From: UBA9926 sp913064795
Lineage (GTDB): Bacteria; Pseudomonadota; Gammaproteobacteria; Pseudomonadales; Azotimanducaceae
DNA: 64,000 nt
Direction: 5' to 3'
Assembly: GCA_045560765.1 (NCBI GenBank)
Contig: JBJKZD010000005.1
Span: forward strand, 186,001 to 250,000
Position 1 is the first letter of the stretch. Each line of letters opens with the position of its first letter. The position numbers and the translations under genes are program-made. Below the pieces are notes generated by a model. It had not been told where the DNA came from. It searched no databases and saw only the letters and a list, made by a program, of their open reading frames with translations. Below, piece after piece: positions 27,944 through 37,072 of this stretch.

Positions 27944-28509
27944 TGCTGCTGATTGCTTCTAAACCCGCTTGGGTCGATTGTGTTCGCAGCGACTTCGATG
28001 CCTTCCTTGCCGATCACGCAGCCAATGAACGCAAAGCTTCCTCCATGGCGCTCTCAATGGTCACCCATTACCCCGACCGACAGGCATTGACCCAGGCAAT
28101 GATTGATCTCGCGCTCGAGGAACTCAATCACTTTAGGCAGGTCTATCGAATCATCGAGTCCCGCCAAGGCCGGTTGCAGGCGGACGAGAAGGACCCCTAC
28201 GTCAACCTCTTGAGAAAGCATCTCCGAAAGCCCAGCGACGATTATTTTTTGGACCGGCTCCTTTGCGCTGCTGTGATTGAGGCTCGGGGCACCGAGCGCT
28301 TTGATCGCCTCAGCACAGCACTTGAGGATAAAAAGCTTGCCGCGTTCTACAAAACCCTCGCACGCAGCGAGGCTCAGCATCATCAATTGTTCATCGATCT
28401 CGCCCAAACTTATTTTGAGGCGGCGGAAGTGAATGAGCGATTGAAGTTTTGGCTCGAACAAGAGGCACTGATTATCGCTGAGCTCCCTATCAGCGCGCGG
28501 TTGCACTGA
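27943..28509 (+). CDS. miaE: tRNA-(ms2io6A) hydroxylase MiaE
   Basis: 188 residues of a ferritin-like diiron protein: helices with ANERKASSMA, EELNHFRQVY, AAVIEARGTERF and RSEAQHHQLF supply the Glu/His iron ligands expected of MiaE. It hydroxylates the isopentenyl group of ms2i6A37 in tRNA. It overlaps the esterase by one base and precedes the GT-like gene by 8 nt. Confidence 0.9.
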   Translation: MLLIASKPAWVDCVRSDFDAFLADHAANERKASSMALSMVTHYPDRQALTQAMIDLALEELNHFRQVYRIIESRQGRLQADEKDPYVNLLRKHLRKPSDDYFLDRLLCAAVIEARGTERFDRLSTALEDKKLAAFYKTLARSEAQHHQLFIDLAQTYFEAAEVNERLKFWLEQEALIIAELPISARLH

Positions 28510-28517
28510 GCTTAGCG

Positions 28518-29759
28518 TTGAAAAAGGCCACTCCCCCTTCCACGATTTCCAAGTATCTCGAGGTCTATGCTGAACCCACCCCGGTCACGGAGGACCTGGA
28601 CCGTTGCTATGACCATGTACTCGTCATCCCGGCTTTTGCAGAACACCCTGCAGGCCTGCAACGGGTTTGGCAGAAAATTCAAGCCAACTTTCTGGTGATT
28701 CTAGTCATCAACGCTCCGAGACAGCATGACAAAACGCTGGCGCTGCTCGCTTTTTTCAAACGTCAGTATAAAGCGGTGAGGACGGGCCAGCATTGGTTTG
28801 TCTGTGAGCACTCTGGTCAACCCGACCTATTGATCCTAGATCACTGCACACCAGGACGTTACCTGCCTGCGAAACAGGGCGTCGGACTGGCAAGAAAGAT
28901 TGGAGCCGATCTGGCCCTAAGATTCATCCAATCAGGTCAAATCAAACAGCCTCGCATCTATTGCAGCGATGCAGACGCGAGACTGCCAAAAGCCTATTTT
29001 TCTCTACCCGTTTCATCAACACCTGCCTTAAACGGAGCCGGATGGATCTACAACTATCGGCACCGACTCCCACAGAAACCCACCCCTCGCAAAGCCATGT
29101 TGCTTTACGAACTGACCCTACGACATTACGAGGCAGGTCTGATTTGGGCAGGATCAAACTATGGCCACGCAAGCCTTGGATCGCTCATGGTGATCGATGC
29201 TCACGCCTATGCTCAAGTCAGAGGCATCCCGAAGCGATCCACCGGGGAAGATTTTTACCTGCTGAACAAACTCGCGAAAGTTGGACCATTGACGACGGTT
29301 CGTAACTTAACCATCGAGCTGTCCTCAAGACGTTCAAACCGCGTTCCCGTGGGCACAGGCACCGGGGTTCAAAGCTTGTTAAATTGTGATCCGAGCCGAG
29401 ATTCAATTTTTTATAGTCCAGACATCTTCTACGGTTTACGCGAGGTCCTGACTGCAATGCGCCAGTGCCCATCACTCGCTGAGCTCCAGGCGAAGGACAT
29501 CCCGCTTCTGGTTGATTTTTTACAGCTCAGCGGAAGACTCGATGGCATCAAAAACATTGAGCGAAATAGTTCAAGCCCCGAACACTTTCGACGAGGGTTG
29601 AACCACTGGTTTGATGGATTTCAACAGCTCAAATATCTTCATTTTTTAAGAGACCAACACGCCAAGAATGTGACTCTGCGCCGCGTACTCAAGGCCCCTT
29701 GGCTCATCGATGATGTGATCTCACCAAGAAGACGTGAGACCTTGCTGGCGTTGCTATAG
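28518..29759 (+). CDS. Unrecognised GT-A-like protein (possible glycosyltransferase)
   Basis: 413 residues from a TTG (no ATG exists before residue 194; the Shine-Dalgarno site is weak). I do not recognise the family. The N-terminal domain (about 30-260) looks like a nucleotide-diphospho-sugar transferase: an alternating hydrophobic/turn pattern (HVLVIPAF), a DAD at 151-153 that resembles the metal-binding DxD, and STGEDFYLLNKLAKVG at 241-256, which resembles the GED/ED catalytic motif of GT2 enzymes. The rest (about 260-413) is helical and basic. Translationally close to miaE, which may or may not be functionally related. Soluble; no signal peptide or membrane segment is evident. Confidence 0.55.
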   Translation: MKKATPPSTISKYLEVYAEPTPVTEDLDRCYDHVLVIPAFAEHPAGLQRVWQKIQANFLVILVINAPRQHDKTLALLAFFKRQYKAVRTGQHWFVCEHSGQPDLLILDHCTPGRYLPAKQGVGLARKIGADLALRFIQSGQIKQPRIYCSDADARLPKAYFSLPVSSTPALNGAGWIYNYRHRLPQKPTPRKAMLLYELTLRHYEAGLIWAGSNYGHASLGSLMVIDAHAYAQVRGIPKRSTGEDFYLLNKLAKVGPLTTVRNLTIELSSRRSNRVPVGTGTGVQSLLNCDPSRDSIFYSPDIFYGLREVLTAMRQCPSLAELQAKDIPLLVDFLQLSGRLDGIKNIERNSSSPEHFRRGLNHWFDGFQQLKYLHFLRDQHAKNVTLRRVLKAPWLIDDVISPRRRETLLALL

Positions 29760-29825
29760 CAGCGCATCGTTCAGGGATTTCGGGCAATAAAAGGGTCGCT
29801 TCGGCTGCTGGCGAAAAGCAGTTTG

Positions 29826-29834
29826 TGCTATTAT
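29826..29834 (+). promoter_or_regulatory. Extended -10 element before argC
   Basis: TGCTATTAT (TG at 29826-29827, -10 TATTAT at 29829-29834) fits an extended -10 sigma-70 promoter, 23 nt before the argC start. The -35 region is weak. Confidence 0.4.
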
Positions 29835-29856
29835 CTGCGCCGGATTGCGAGGCGTT

Positions 29857-30780
29857 ATGTATAAAATATTCATCGATGGACAAAATGGCACGACGGGTTT
29901 GCAGATTCAGCAGCGTTTAACCCTGCACGATGGGGTCTCGCTGATCGAACTTTCCGACCATGAGCGGAAAAATGAGGATGCTAAACGAGCCGCACTCGCG
30001 GATTCCGACCTTGCCATCCTTTGCCTGCCCGACGAAGCAGCCCGGGAGACCGTCGGACTGAGCGCAGCAACACGGATTATCGATGCCAGCACTGCGCATC
30101 GAACCCACCCAGAATGGATCTATGGGCTACCCGAGATGACCCGGGATCAGCGCCAACGCATCCAAGATGCCCAGTTCGTCAGTAATCCGGGTTGCTATCC
30201 CACGGGTTTTATCTTGCTCCTAAAGCCTTTAATCGAATTTGGACTACTCAACCCTGATGTGCCCGTCTTCGCCAGCGCACTTTCGGGCTATTCCGGCGGC
30301 GGAAAATCGATGATCCAAACCTATCAAAACGGCGATCAAACCGCGGTGCGCCCCTATGGACTCAGCCTTAATCATAAGCATGTACCAGAAATGCAACGTT
30401 ACAGCGGGCTCAATCAAGATCCCATTTTCCTGCCCCATGTCGGTGACTTTTATCAAGGAATGCTCGTTGAGATTGGACTCAATGCCCAGCACTTTACTCA
30501 AAAACTTGACCCGAACCGCATCAGTGGCTGCTGGGATTCCTATTTTAAGGGAGAGGCTAATATCCAAGTCTTGGACGCCAATCCCGTCCAGAAACTCTCC
30601 GATAACTTTCTTGAGCCCGAAGGTTGCAACGGTTCTAATCGCGTGGAGCTCTTCGTATTCGGTCACAGCGAGCAGGTGGTTTTGATTGCCCGCCTTGACA
30701 ACCTCGGCAAGGGCGCTGCCGGCGCCGCGGTCCAAAATATGAACCTTATGTTGGGGCTTCCTGAGGCGGCAGGCCTGTAA
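29857..30780 (+). CDS. argC: N-acetyl-gamma-glutamyl-phosphate reductase, type 2
   Basis: 307 residues from the ATG at 29857 (GAGG 4 nt upstream). The active-site cysteine is C113 in NPGCYPTG; the NADP loop is the N-terminal DGQNGTTG. At about 310 residues with the SGGGKSMIQTYQNG block it belongs to the shorter type-2 (ArgC2) family. Third step of arginine synthesis. No other arg genes follow. Confidence 0.93.
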   Translation: MYKIFIDGQNGTTGLQIQQRLTLHDGVSLIELSDHERKNEDAKRAALADSDLAILCLPDEAARETVGLSAATRIIDASTAHRTHPEWIYGLPEMTRDQRQRIQDAQFVSNPGCYPTGFILLLKPLIEFGLLNPDVPVFASALSGYSGGGKSMIQTYQNGDQTAVRPYGLSLNHKHVPEMQRYSGLNQDPIFLPHVGDFYQGMLVEIGLNAQHFTQKLDPNRISGCWDSYFKGEANIQVLDANPVQKLSDNFLEPEGCNGSNRVELFVFGHSEQVVLIARLDNLGKGAAGAAVQNMNLMLGLPEAAGL

Positions 30781-30815
30781 TGACCTACGTCTAATCCATC
30801 CTAGATACTAAAACT

Positions 30816-32030
30816 ATGTCAAATATCGAATTAGATTATCAGCGCTACCTTGGCGCAAACCTTTCGCTGGACCTCACCCGGGGTAAACCCTGTCCGGATC
30901 AACTTGCGCTCAGCCGCGGGCTTGAAGACATGATTCAAGGTGACTATCAGTCTCGAGACGGCATCGACACCAGAAACTATGGCGGCCTGTTGGGAATACC
31001 CGAGGCTCGCGAGTTGGGCGCGAGACTCCTCGACTTAGACCCAGCTCAGGTTTTGGCGGGCGGCAATAGCAGTTTAGCGCTCATGTATCAATTTCTAGCC
31101 TTTCGCAAAACACAATGGGCCCATTCAGAGACCGCCCCAAAATTCATTTGTCTGGTTCCTGGTTACGATCGTCACTTCTCAGTCTGTGAGCATCTAGGAA
31201 TCGCCATGATTAACGTGGCGCTCACCCCGGAGGGCCCGGATCTCTCGATGGTTGAAGCCCTGGTTGAAAAAGATCCTTCGATACGAGGGGTCTGGTGCGT
31301 TCCTAAACACAGCAATCCAACGGGGCATGTCTATACGCCAGAAACAGTCCAGAGGCTGGCTAAACTGCCCCTCCTGACCCAAAGCGACTTCGTTCTGATG
31401 TGGGACAACGCGTACGCTGTGCATGATTTGGATGAAGATGTCCCCCCACTTGAGAGCTTGATGGCCCATGCGGAGGCCGCTGGAACTGCAGACCACGTCG
31501 CTATTTTTGGCTCGACGTCTAAAATTACTCTGGCAGGTGCAGGGTTGGGTTTTTGTGGCCTGAGTCCCTCGGTCCTAGAGGCTTTTCAACGCTATCTTGA
31601 GCCGCAAATGATTGGCTTTGACAAGGTGAATCAACTTCGGCATGCCCGCTTTTTAGACGATGAACATAAACTCAAAGCCCTCATGGACGCCCACCGGAAA
31701 ATTCTTCGACCTAAATTTGATCTCGTCGATAAAAAACTGAAGCCCCTCAGCGCCCAGTCATTGGCCGCTTGGAGTCAGCCTCTGGGCGGGTACTTTGTGT
31801 CCCTTGATCTCAAAGCTGCAAGTGCTCGACAGGTGGTGCATCTAGCGGGTGCGGCGGGGGTGAAGTTAACTCCAGCCGGAGCAACATTTCCCTACGGGGA
31901 TGACCCGGAAGACAAGAATATCCGAATCGCGCCAAGCTTTCCTGATATGATGGACCTCGGCCAAGCTTTGGACGTGCTCGTTTGCTGCGTTCACAAAGCA
32001 AGCCATGACGCCGCAAGTCAATCTCATTAA
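30816..32030 (+). CDS. Class I aminotransferase, aspartate-aminotransferase subgroup Ic-like
   Basis: 404 residues, fold-type I PLP enzyme beginning with NLDLTRGKPCPDQLALS. The CVPKHSNPTGHVY block and the PLP lysine motif GSTSKITLAGAGLGF are of the type seen in the 'alanine-glyoxylate aminotransferase' family that includes corynebacterial AspT (subgroup Ic). Probably a glutamate/aspartate-linked transaminase; the specific substrate cannot be fixed. 35 nt after argC, 73 nt before the helicase. Confidence 0.8.
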   Translation: MSNIELDYQRYLGANLSLDLTRGKPCPDQLALSRGLEDMIQGDYQSRDGIDTRNYGGLLGIPEARELGARLLDLDPAQVLAGGNSSLALMYQFLAFRKTQWAHSETAPKFICLVPGYDRHFSVCEHLGIAMINVALTPEGPDLSMVEALVEKDPSIRGVWCVPKHSNPTGHVYTPETVQRLAKLPLLTQSDFVLMWDNAYAVHDLDEDVPPLESLMAHAEAAGTADHVAIFGSTSKITLAGAGLGFCGLSPSVLEAFQRYLEPQMIGFDKVNQLRHARFLDDEHKLKALMDAHRKILRPKFDLVDKKLKPLSAQSLAAWSQPLGGYFVSLDLKAASARQVVHLAGAAGVKLTPAGATFPYGDDPEDKNIRIAPSFPDMMDLGQALDVLVCCVHKASHDAASQSH

Positions 32031-32103
32031 CCCTAGAGATCCATAACATCATGCGATTAGAGCACACGGTGGCAATCCTGCAACCGACCAAAGACACACT
32101 GCT

Positions 32104-33483
32104 ATGAGCCTTCTAAAATCCCTTTTCGGCACTAAACCCTCTCAACCTCAACCTCCCGCCGAAAATGCGAAGAAACCGGTTGGGGGCGGCCCAAAAAAGA
32201 AGACCAAGAGGCGCCAACCCAAACCGGCACCCGAGGATTTTGCGCCCCTTGGAGAGGATTTCAAAACCCTGGAATTGCCTGAAAAACTCAACCTAGCAAT
32301 CCGCAAACTCAACTTCAGTGCCTGCACCCCGATCCAAAAGGAAGTACTGCCCCATAGCCTTGATGGCGAAGATATCATTGCGCAGGCCCAAACTGGCACC
32401 GGAAAGACCGCCGCTTTTCTGATTTCGATAATCACCTACCACCTCGAAAACCCAGAGATTGAACCTCGTCCACCGGGGACACCCTTCGCGCTGATCATCG
32501 CCCCGACCCGGGAGCTTGTGATGCAAATCGCTTCCGATGCAGCGCTACTCACAGAGTTTTCAGACATTCGAGTGATGGCAGTGGTCGGAGGGATTGATTA
32601 CGAGAAACAAAAGACGCAACTTGAAAAGCCGGTAGAGGTTATTGTTGCAACCCCAGGCCGTCTTTTAGACTTTTGTCGCTCTGGCGTGATCCAACTCAAG
32701 CAGGTCGAAATGTTAGTCATCGACGAAGCAGACCGCATGCTCAACATGGGCTTCATCCCCGACGTCAAAGCAATTGTTCAAAGAACCCCCAAAAAAGATA
32801 AACGTCAAACCCAGCTCTACAGCGCCACTTTCAGCGACGACATCAAACGCTTGGCTCAGTCTTGGACCCTTGATCCCGTTCGGGTAGAAATTGCACCCCA
32901 GCAGGTCGCTGTTAGCAGTGTGGAGCAGATGATCTATTTCACGAGCGAGAATGAGAAGTTTACGGTGCTCTGCAATCTGATCAGCCAGCAAACACAAAGC
33001 AAGGTTATTATCTTCGTTAACCGGCGCGATGAAACCCGGCGTCTCGAAGAAAAGCTATACAGACAAGGCTTCAAAACAGGATTGCTCACAGGCGAAGTTG
33101 CTCAGCGCAAGCGAATCAAAACCCTCGATGATTTTAAGTCAGGCGCAATTCAAGTCCTCGTCGCGACCGACGTTGCTGGTCGCGGGATTCATGTGGATAA
33201 CATCAGTCATGTGGTCAACTACAACCTACCTGAGGACCCCGAGGACTATGTCCACCGAATTGGTAGAACCGGGCGAGCAGGAGCACTGGGTATCTCCATT
33301 AGTTTAGTCTGTGAAAGTGACGCTTTTATGATGCCCAGCATTGAAGAGCTTCTAGGAGAATCACTCAACTTTACCTACCCTCCTGATGAATTACTTGCGC
33401 GGCTGCCAGCGCCAACCCGTGCTCGAAGAGACCAAGACTTGATCAAAAAAGATCCTAAGAAACCGCCTCGAAGAAGACGTTAA
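32104..33483 (+). CDS. rhlB: DEAD-box RNA helicase, RhlB-like
   Basis: 459 residues. Q motif region FSACTPIQKE, motif I AQTGTGKT (95-102), Ia PTREL, II DEAD (207-210), III SAT (240-242), V VATDVAGRGI, VI HRIGRTGRAG. A basic Lys/Pro-rich N-terminal extension (about 12-45) and a basic C-terminus are as in RhlB, the degradosome helicase of gammaproteobacteria; other DEAD-box roles remain possible. Its stop is 2 nt before the cupin start. Confidence 0.85.
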   Translation: MSLLKSLFGTKPSQPQPPAENAKKPVGGGPKKKTKRRQPKPAPEDFAPLGEDFKTLELPEKLNLAIRKLNFSACTPIQKEVLPHSLDGEDIIAQAQTGTGKTAAFLISIITYHLENPEIEPRPPGTPFALIIAPTRELVMQIASDAALLTEFSDIRVMAVVGGIDYEKQKTQLEKPVEVIVATPGRLLDFCRSGVIQLKQVEMLVIDEADRMLNMGFIPDVKAIVQRTPKKDKRQTQLYSATFSDDIKRLAQSWTLDPVRVEIAPQQVAVSSVEQMIYFTSENEKFTVLCNLISQQTQSKVIIFVNRRDETRRLEEKLYRQGFKTGLLTGEVAQRKRIKTLDDFKSGAIQVLVATDVAGRGIHVDNISHVVNYNLPEDPEDYVHRIGRTGRAGALGISISLVCESDAFMMPSIEELLGESLNFTYPPDELLARLPAPTRARRDQDLIKKDPKKPPRRRR

Positions 33484-33485
33484 TC

Positions 33486-33989
33486 ATGTCTGCCGACTCG
33501 CCCGTTCCCATACCCAATCTATTGAGCCAAGCCGATATCGAGCAACTCGAAGAAATCGAACACGAGCACCAGCACAACAGCAGCGCTGTTCGGCATACCC
33601 GGTCACTCTCGGCGGCAACCGGTCTGAAGACCTTGGGCATTCATAAAGTCCGGCTCACGCAAGGACACTACTCCACGGAATTTCATACCCACCATGAAGA
33701 CGAAGAATTTATCTATATTCTCTCAGGACGAGCCACCGCACGAATCGGAGAGCTCACCCGAGAGGTCGGTGTCGGAGACTTTATGGGCTTTGCGCAGCAG
33801 AGCCTTCCGCACAGTCTCTTTAATCCCCACAGCGAAGACCTGATTTATCTCGTCGGAGGAACCCGTTGCGCCATCGACATTTGTGACTATCCTGACCTTG
33901 ATCTTAGGCAATTTAGGGTTCACGGCGAACGAACGGCGGTATCTAGCCGTCACCTCAAACCCGCTAACCCAAAAGGTAGGCCCCTATGA
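33486..33989 (+). CDS. Cupin domain protein
   Basis: 167 residues, single cupin barrel (about 48-130). Metal ligands are likely H67, H69 and E73 or E74 in EFHTHHEDEEFIYILSGRA, plus H109 (LPHSLFNP). The closing strands ICDYPDLDLRQFRV resemble cupins fused to or grouped with sugar-isomerase or dioxygenase relatives, but the substrate is unknown. 4-nt overlap with the DUF2237 gene. Confidence 0.75.
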   Translation: MSADSPVPIPNLLSQADIEQLEEIEHEHQHNSSAVRHTRSLSAATGLKTLGIHKVRLTQGHYSTEFHTHHEDEEFIYILSGRATARIGELTREVGVGDFMGFAQQSLPHSLFNPHSEDLIYLVGGTRCAIDICDYPDLDLRQFRVHGERTAVSSRHLKPANPKGRPL

Positions 33990-34378
33990 TGATTAATCCC
34001 AATTCACTGGCCCCTAAAATCAACTGTTTGGGCACAGAACTGCAGCCCTGTAGCTTAGATCCGCTCACGGGTTTTTTGAGAGACGGATGCTGTAACACAT
34101 GTAAAGAAGATGTCGGATCGCATACCGTTTGTGTCGAAATCAGCGATGCGTTTCTTCTTTTCTCGCGTGCGCGGGGTAACGATCTGACAACACCTCATCC
34201 GGAATGGTCGTTCAAAGGCCTCAGGGCAGGAGATCAATGGTGCTTATGTGCTGCCCGTTGGTTAGAGGCGCACGAAGCAGGTATTGCCCCAAGAGTTATG
34301 CTCGCCAGCACACACGAGGCTGCACTAGAGATCATTCCAATTGAACTGCTCAAGCAATATGCAGTGGTGATTAACTGA
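33986..34378 (+). CDS. DUF2237 family protein
   Basis: 130 residues with the signature of DUF2237: LRDGCCNTCKEDVGSHTVCVEI (31-52), FLLFSRARGNDLTTPHPEW, and LRAGDQWCLCAARWLEA. Conserved cysteines C35, C36, C86 and C88 could bind metal or act in redox; the family has no assigned function. Overlaps the cupin upstream and the SDR downstream (by one base), implying coexpression. Confidence 0.85.
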   Translation: MMINPNSLAPKINCLGTELQPCSLDPLTGFLRDGCCNTCKEDVGSHTVCVEISDAFLLFSRARGNDLTTPHPEWSFKGLRAGDQWCLCAARWLEAHEAGIAPRVMLASTHEAALEIIPIELLKQYAVVIN

Positions 34379-35061
34379 TGACGAACCGTCTTCTCCATAA
34401 GCGCGTTCTTGTTACCCAAAGTACAGACTACATGGGTCCCGCCATCAGTGAACTCTTCAAGAAAGAAGGGGCATCGGTCACCGAGGTACCGGGGATCGTG
34501 CCTTTTGGGTCCGAATTCGAGGACTATACCGCCGAGCTCTCGGACTTTGATGTCATCATTGCTAATCTTGCTCACGACCCCTGCAATGCTCGGGTTGCCG
34601 ATATACAAAACACAGACTGGCAGGACCTTTTCGACACCATGGTTCATCCCCTCATGGCATTGGTTCGACACTTTGCGCCTAAAATGGCAGTCCAAGGGCA
34701 TGGGAAGATTATAGCGGTCACCAGCGCCGCGCCCCTGAAAGGTTTACCAGGCTCTTCAGCCTATTGCGCAGCCCGGGGCGCCCAAAATGCCTTCATCAAA
34801 GCGGCTGGTTTAGAATTCGCGCCACAAAATCTACAAATCAATGCAATTGCTCAAAACTATGTGAGCAACCCCGTCTACTACCCAGAAGACCTCATTGAAA
34901 CCGAACGATTTCAAAAGCATTTGGCCCGTAATGTTCCGATTGGTCGAGTCGCTAAAGCCGAGGAACAGGCTGAGTTTGCCCTCTTCCTAGCCTCTGATCA
35001 CAGCGATTTTTTTGTCGGGCAAATATTTCCATTTTCCGGGGGCTGGGCGGTTAACGCCTAA
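34378..35061 (+). CDS. Halohydrin dehalogenase-type short-chain dehydrogenase/reductase
   Basis: 227 residues, SDR fold but without the NAD(P) glycine motif. It meets both sequence signatures published for halohydrin dehalogenases: T13-x4-Y18-x-G20 (TQSTDYMG) and S116-x12-Y129-x3-R133, i.e. a Ser-Tyr-Arg triad instead of Ser-Tyr-Lys. IANLAHDPCNAR, VHPLMALVRHF, FIAQ-like QNYVSNPVYYPEDLIETERFQKHLARNVPIGR and FFVGQIFPFSGGWA closely resemble HheB. Such enzymes eliminate halide from vicinal haloalcohols to give epoxides and accept other nucleophiles in reverse. Part of a tight plus-strand run with DUF2237 and a GNAT. Activity is an inference from motifs. Confidence 0.78.
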   Translation: MTNRLLHKRVLVTQSTDYMGPAISELFKKEGASVTEVPGIVPFGSEFEDYTAELSDFDVIIANLAHDPCNARVADIQNTDWQDLFDTMVHPLMALVRHFAPKMAVQGHGKIIAVTSAAPLKGLPGSSAYCAARGAQNAFIKAAGLEFAPQNLQINAIAQNYVSNPVYYPEDLIETERFQKHLARNVPIGRVAKAEEQAEFALFLASDHSDFFVGQIFPFSGGWAVNA

Positions 35062-35068
35062 GAAAACC

Positions 35069-35608
35069 ATGGAGTGGGTGCTCAAGGAGATCAAAGTCTG
35101 GCATCTGGAAATTAAGGATCCAGCTCTCCCAGAACGAGCGCCAACCACCTATCAGCTTGAGGCGCTAACAAACCCTGACCCTGCTTTTTGCCGATATCTT
35201 TATGCGACGGTGGGTGCGCCATGGATATGGTATGAGAAACTGGGTTGGACCCTTGGGGAATGGGGCAACCACGTCCGGAGACCCGATACGCACTTCTGGG
35301 TCGCGTTTCAGGGCGGCTCTCCAATTGGCTACTTCGAAATCAAGGATGAGGGATTCGGGTCTGCCGAAATCTGTTTATTTGGCCTGATGCCATCTTGGAT
35401 TGGCAAAGGCTTCGGGGCTCACTTTCTCGCTGACGCAATCCGCTGTGCCACAGAATTATCCGGTGGACGCGTCTGGCTGCATACCTGCTCCCTGGATCAT
35501 CCCAATGCCTTGTCCAACTATCAAAAGCAGGGTTTCTCTGTCTTCAGCGAAGAGATCTTCACGGCCCGGGTTCCAGCAGGCCCCCTCGAGCCCTATCCCG
35601 GCGCTTAA
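35069..35608 (+). CDS. GNAT family N-acetyltransferase
   Basis: 179 residues from the ATG at 35069, 7 nt after the SDR stop. GNAT fold with FWVAFQGGSPIGYFEIK (strand 4), ICLFGLMPSWIGKGFGAHFLADAIRCA (acetyl-CoA-binding loop, with GKGFGA in place of Q/R-x-x-G-x-G/A) and a C-terminal NYQKQGFSVFSEE. A tryptophan-rich segment (WIWYEKLGWTLGEW) lies before the domain. The acceptor is unknown. It closes the rhlB-to-GNAT run. Confidence 0.78.
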   Translation: MEWVLKEIKVWHLEIKDPALPERAPTTYQLEALTNPDPAFCRYLYATVGAPWIWYEKLGWTLGEWGNHVRRPDTHFWVAFQGGSPIGYFEIKDEGFGSAEICLFGLMPSWIGKGFGAHFLADAIRCATELSGGRVWLHTCSLDHPNALSNYQKQGFSVFSEEIFTARVPAGPLEPYPGA

Positions 35609-35635
35609 AAAAAAAGGCGCCCTTAAAGAGCGCCT
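35607..35635 (-). terminator. Intrinsic terminator for amt
   Basis: On the minus strand AGGCGC pairs with GCGCCT (stem 35635-35630 with 35620-35615), loop of nine bases, then a run of T (35615-35607). It lies about 80 nt after the amt stop and overlaps the GNAT stop codon region. Confidence 0.85.
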
Positions 35636-35713
35636 AAAAGAGTCTCATGCAAGACCCAGGGGAAAGAAAGAAGGCAGAAGGCACCATCCATGGCGCCCCC
35701 CGCCAAACTCAAC

Positions 35714-36955
35714 TTACTTCGTGAATTCCGGATAAGCTTCGATGCCGATCTCAGAGATATCAGATCCAGCAAGCTCTTCTTCCTCAGAAATTCTCAGACC
35801 CATCACTGCCTTGATCACCATCCACGCCAAACCGCCAACCACAAAGGTCCATAGGAAGATCGCAACAATGCCGGTAAGCTGGGCCGTCAGGGATGCATCT
35901 GGATTCGTCAGGCACACCGCGAGCAAACCCCATATTCCGCAACTGCCATGAACTGAAATCGCGCCGACTGGATCGTCGATTTTCAAGCGGTCTAGTAAGA
36001 CGATCGAACCTACGACGAGGATACCCCCGGCCAGACCAATCAACGCTGCCTCTCCGGGAATTGGCGTCAAGGGCTCTGCTGTAATCGACACCAAACCTGC
36101 CAGAGCGCCGTTCAAAGCCATGGTCAAATCTGCTTTTCCAAAAAATATCCGCGCTGAGATGAGCGCCCCGATCAGACCCGCTGCAGCGGCGGTGTTTGTG
36201 TTGACAAAGATCAAGGCCACCGCGTTGGCTTCTTCGATATTACTGACGACCAACTCTGATCCACCATTGAAACCAAACCAGCCAAACCAAAGGATGAACA
36301 TGCCCAGGGTCGCTAGAGGCATATTCGCTCCTGGCAGCGGCTGCACTTGACCTTGAGGTCCGTACTTGCCCTTGCGAGCGCCAAGCAATAAGACGCCGGC
36401 TAAAGCCGCCGCAGCACCGCACATGTGCACCACACCGGATCCCGCAAAATCTAAAAACCCAAGTTCGTCGAGCGCCCCGCCACCCCATTTCCAGAAACCT
36501 TGAACAGGATAAATAAACCCTGTCATCACGACGGCAAAGAAAAGGAAAGCGAACAGTTTCATGCGCTCAGCGACTGCTCCGGAAATAATTGACATCGCGG
36601 TTGCAACAAACACCACCTGAAAAAAGAAATCCGATGCCCCTGAGTAGTAGATGTCTCCTTCGGAGGCCAAAACGTCGTTCACCGAATTGTCACCGCCACC
36701 GAGATAAGTCCCGATGCCTGGGATCCAACCCGACCCATCACTGTACATAATGCTGTAACCCACAATGAGATACATCAGCGACGCGATCGCGAACAAGGCC
36801 ACATTTTTGGTTAGGATCTCACTGGTGTTTTTCGCCCTCACCATCCCAGCCTCGAGCATGGCAAACCCCGGGGCCATAAACATGACCAGCGCTCCCATGA
36901 CTAAAAAATAAAGCGTATCGACTGAATAACTCAGTTGAATCAATGACTCTTCCAC
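35714..36955 (-). CDS. amt: Ammonium transporter Amt
   Basis: 413 residues from the GTG at 36955, chosen because GAGGAGG lies 6-8 nt upstream; a longer frame reaches a GTG at 37009 but adds no family sequence. The eleven-helix Amt fold is seen with conserved blocks LEAGMVRAKNTSEILTKN, FAGSGVVHMCGAAAAL and GAISVHGSCGIWG, the last two carrying the paired pore histidines. No glnK is adjacent, which is unusual. A sigma-54 type promoter is found upstream (see 37073-37087). Confidence 0.93.
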   Translation of the reverse strand: MEESLIQLSYSVDTLYFLVMGALVMFMAPGFAMLEAGMVRAKNTSEILTKNVALFAIASLMYLIVGYSIMYSDGSGWIPGIGTYLGGGDNSVNDVLASEGDIYYSGASDFFFQVVFVATAMSIISGAVAERMKLFAFLFFAVVMTGFIYPVQGFWKWGGGALDELGFLDFAGSGVVHMCGAAAALAGVLLLGARKGKYGPQGQVQPLPGANMPLATLGMFILWFGWFGFNGGSELVVSNIEEANAVALIFVNTNTAAAAGLIGALISARIFFGKADLTMALNGALAGLVSITAEPLTPIPGEAALIGLAGGILVVGSIVLLDRLKIDDPVGAISVHGSCGIWGLLAVCLTNPDASLTAQLTGIVAIFLWTFVVGGLAWMVIKAVMGLRISEEEELAGSDISEIGIEAYPEFTK

Positions 36956-37072
36956 AATTCCTTCCTCCTCAGATAACGCCTTAGCGTCCGTGCTTCCTGA
37001 ACTCTGCACCCGGGCTCAAGCGTTGCTTAAGCGATGCATTCCCTAGACTCGTTATGTCCTGGATGCTTTAGA

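Noticed and set aside
30244..30735. 163-residue minus-strand frame within argC
   Set aside because: Antisense shadow of a strongly conserved gene; no family resemblance.
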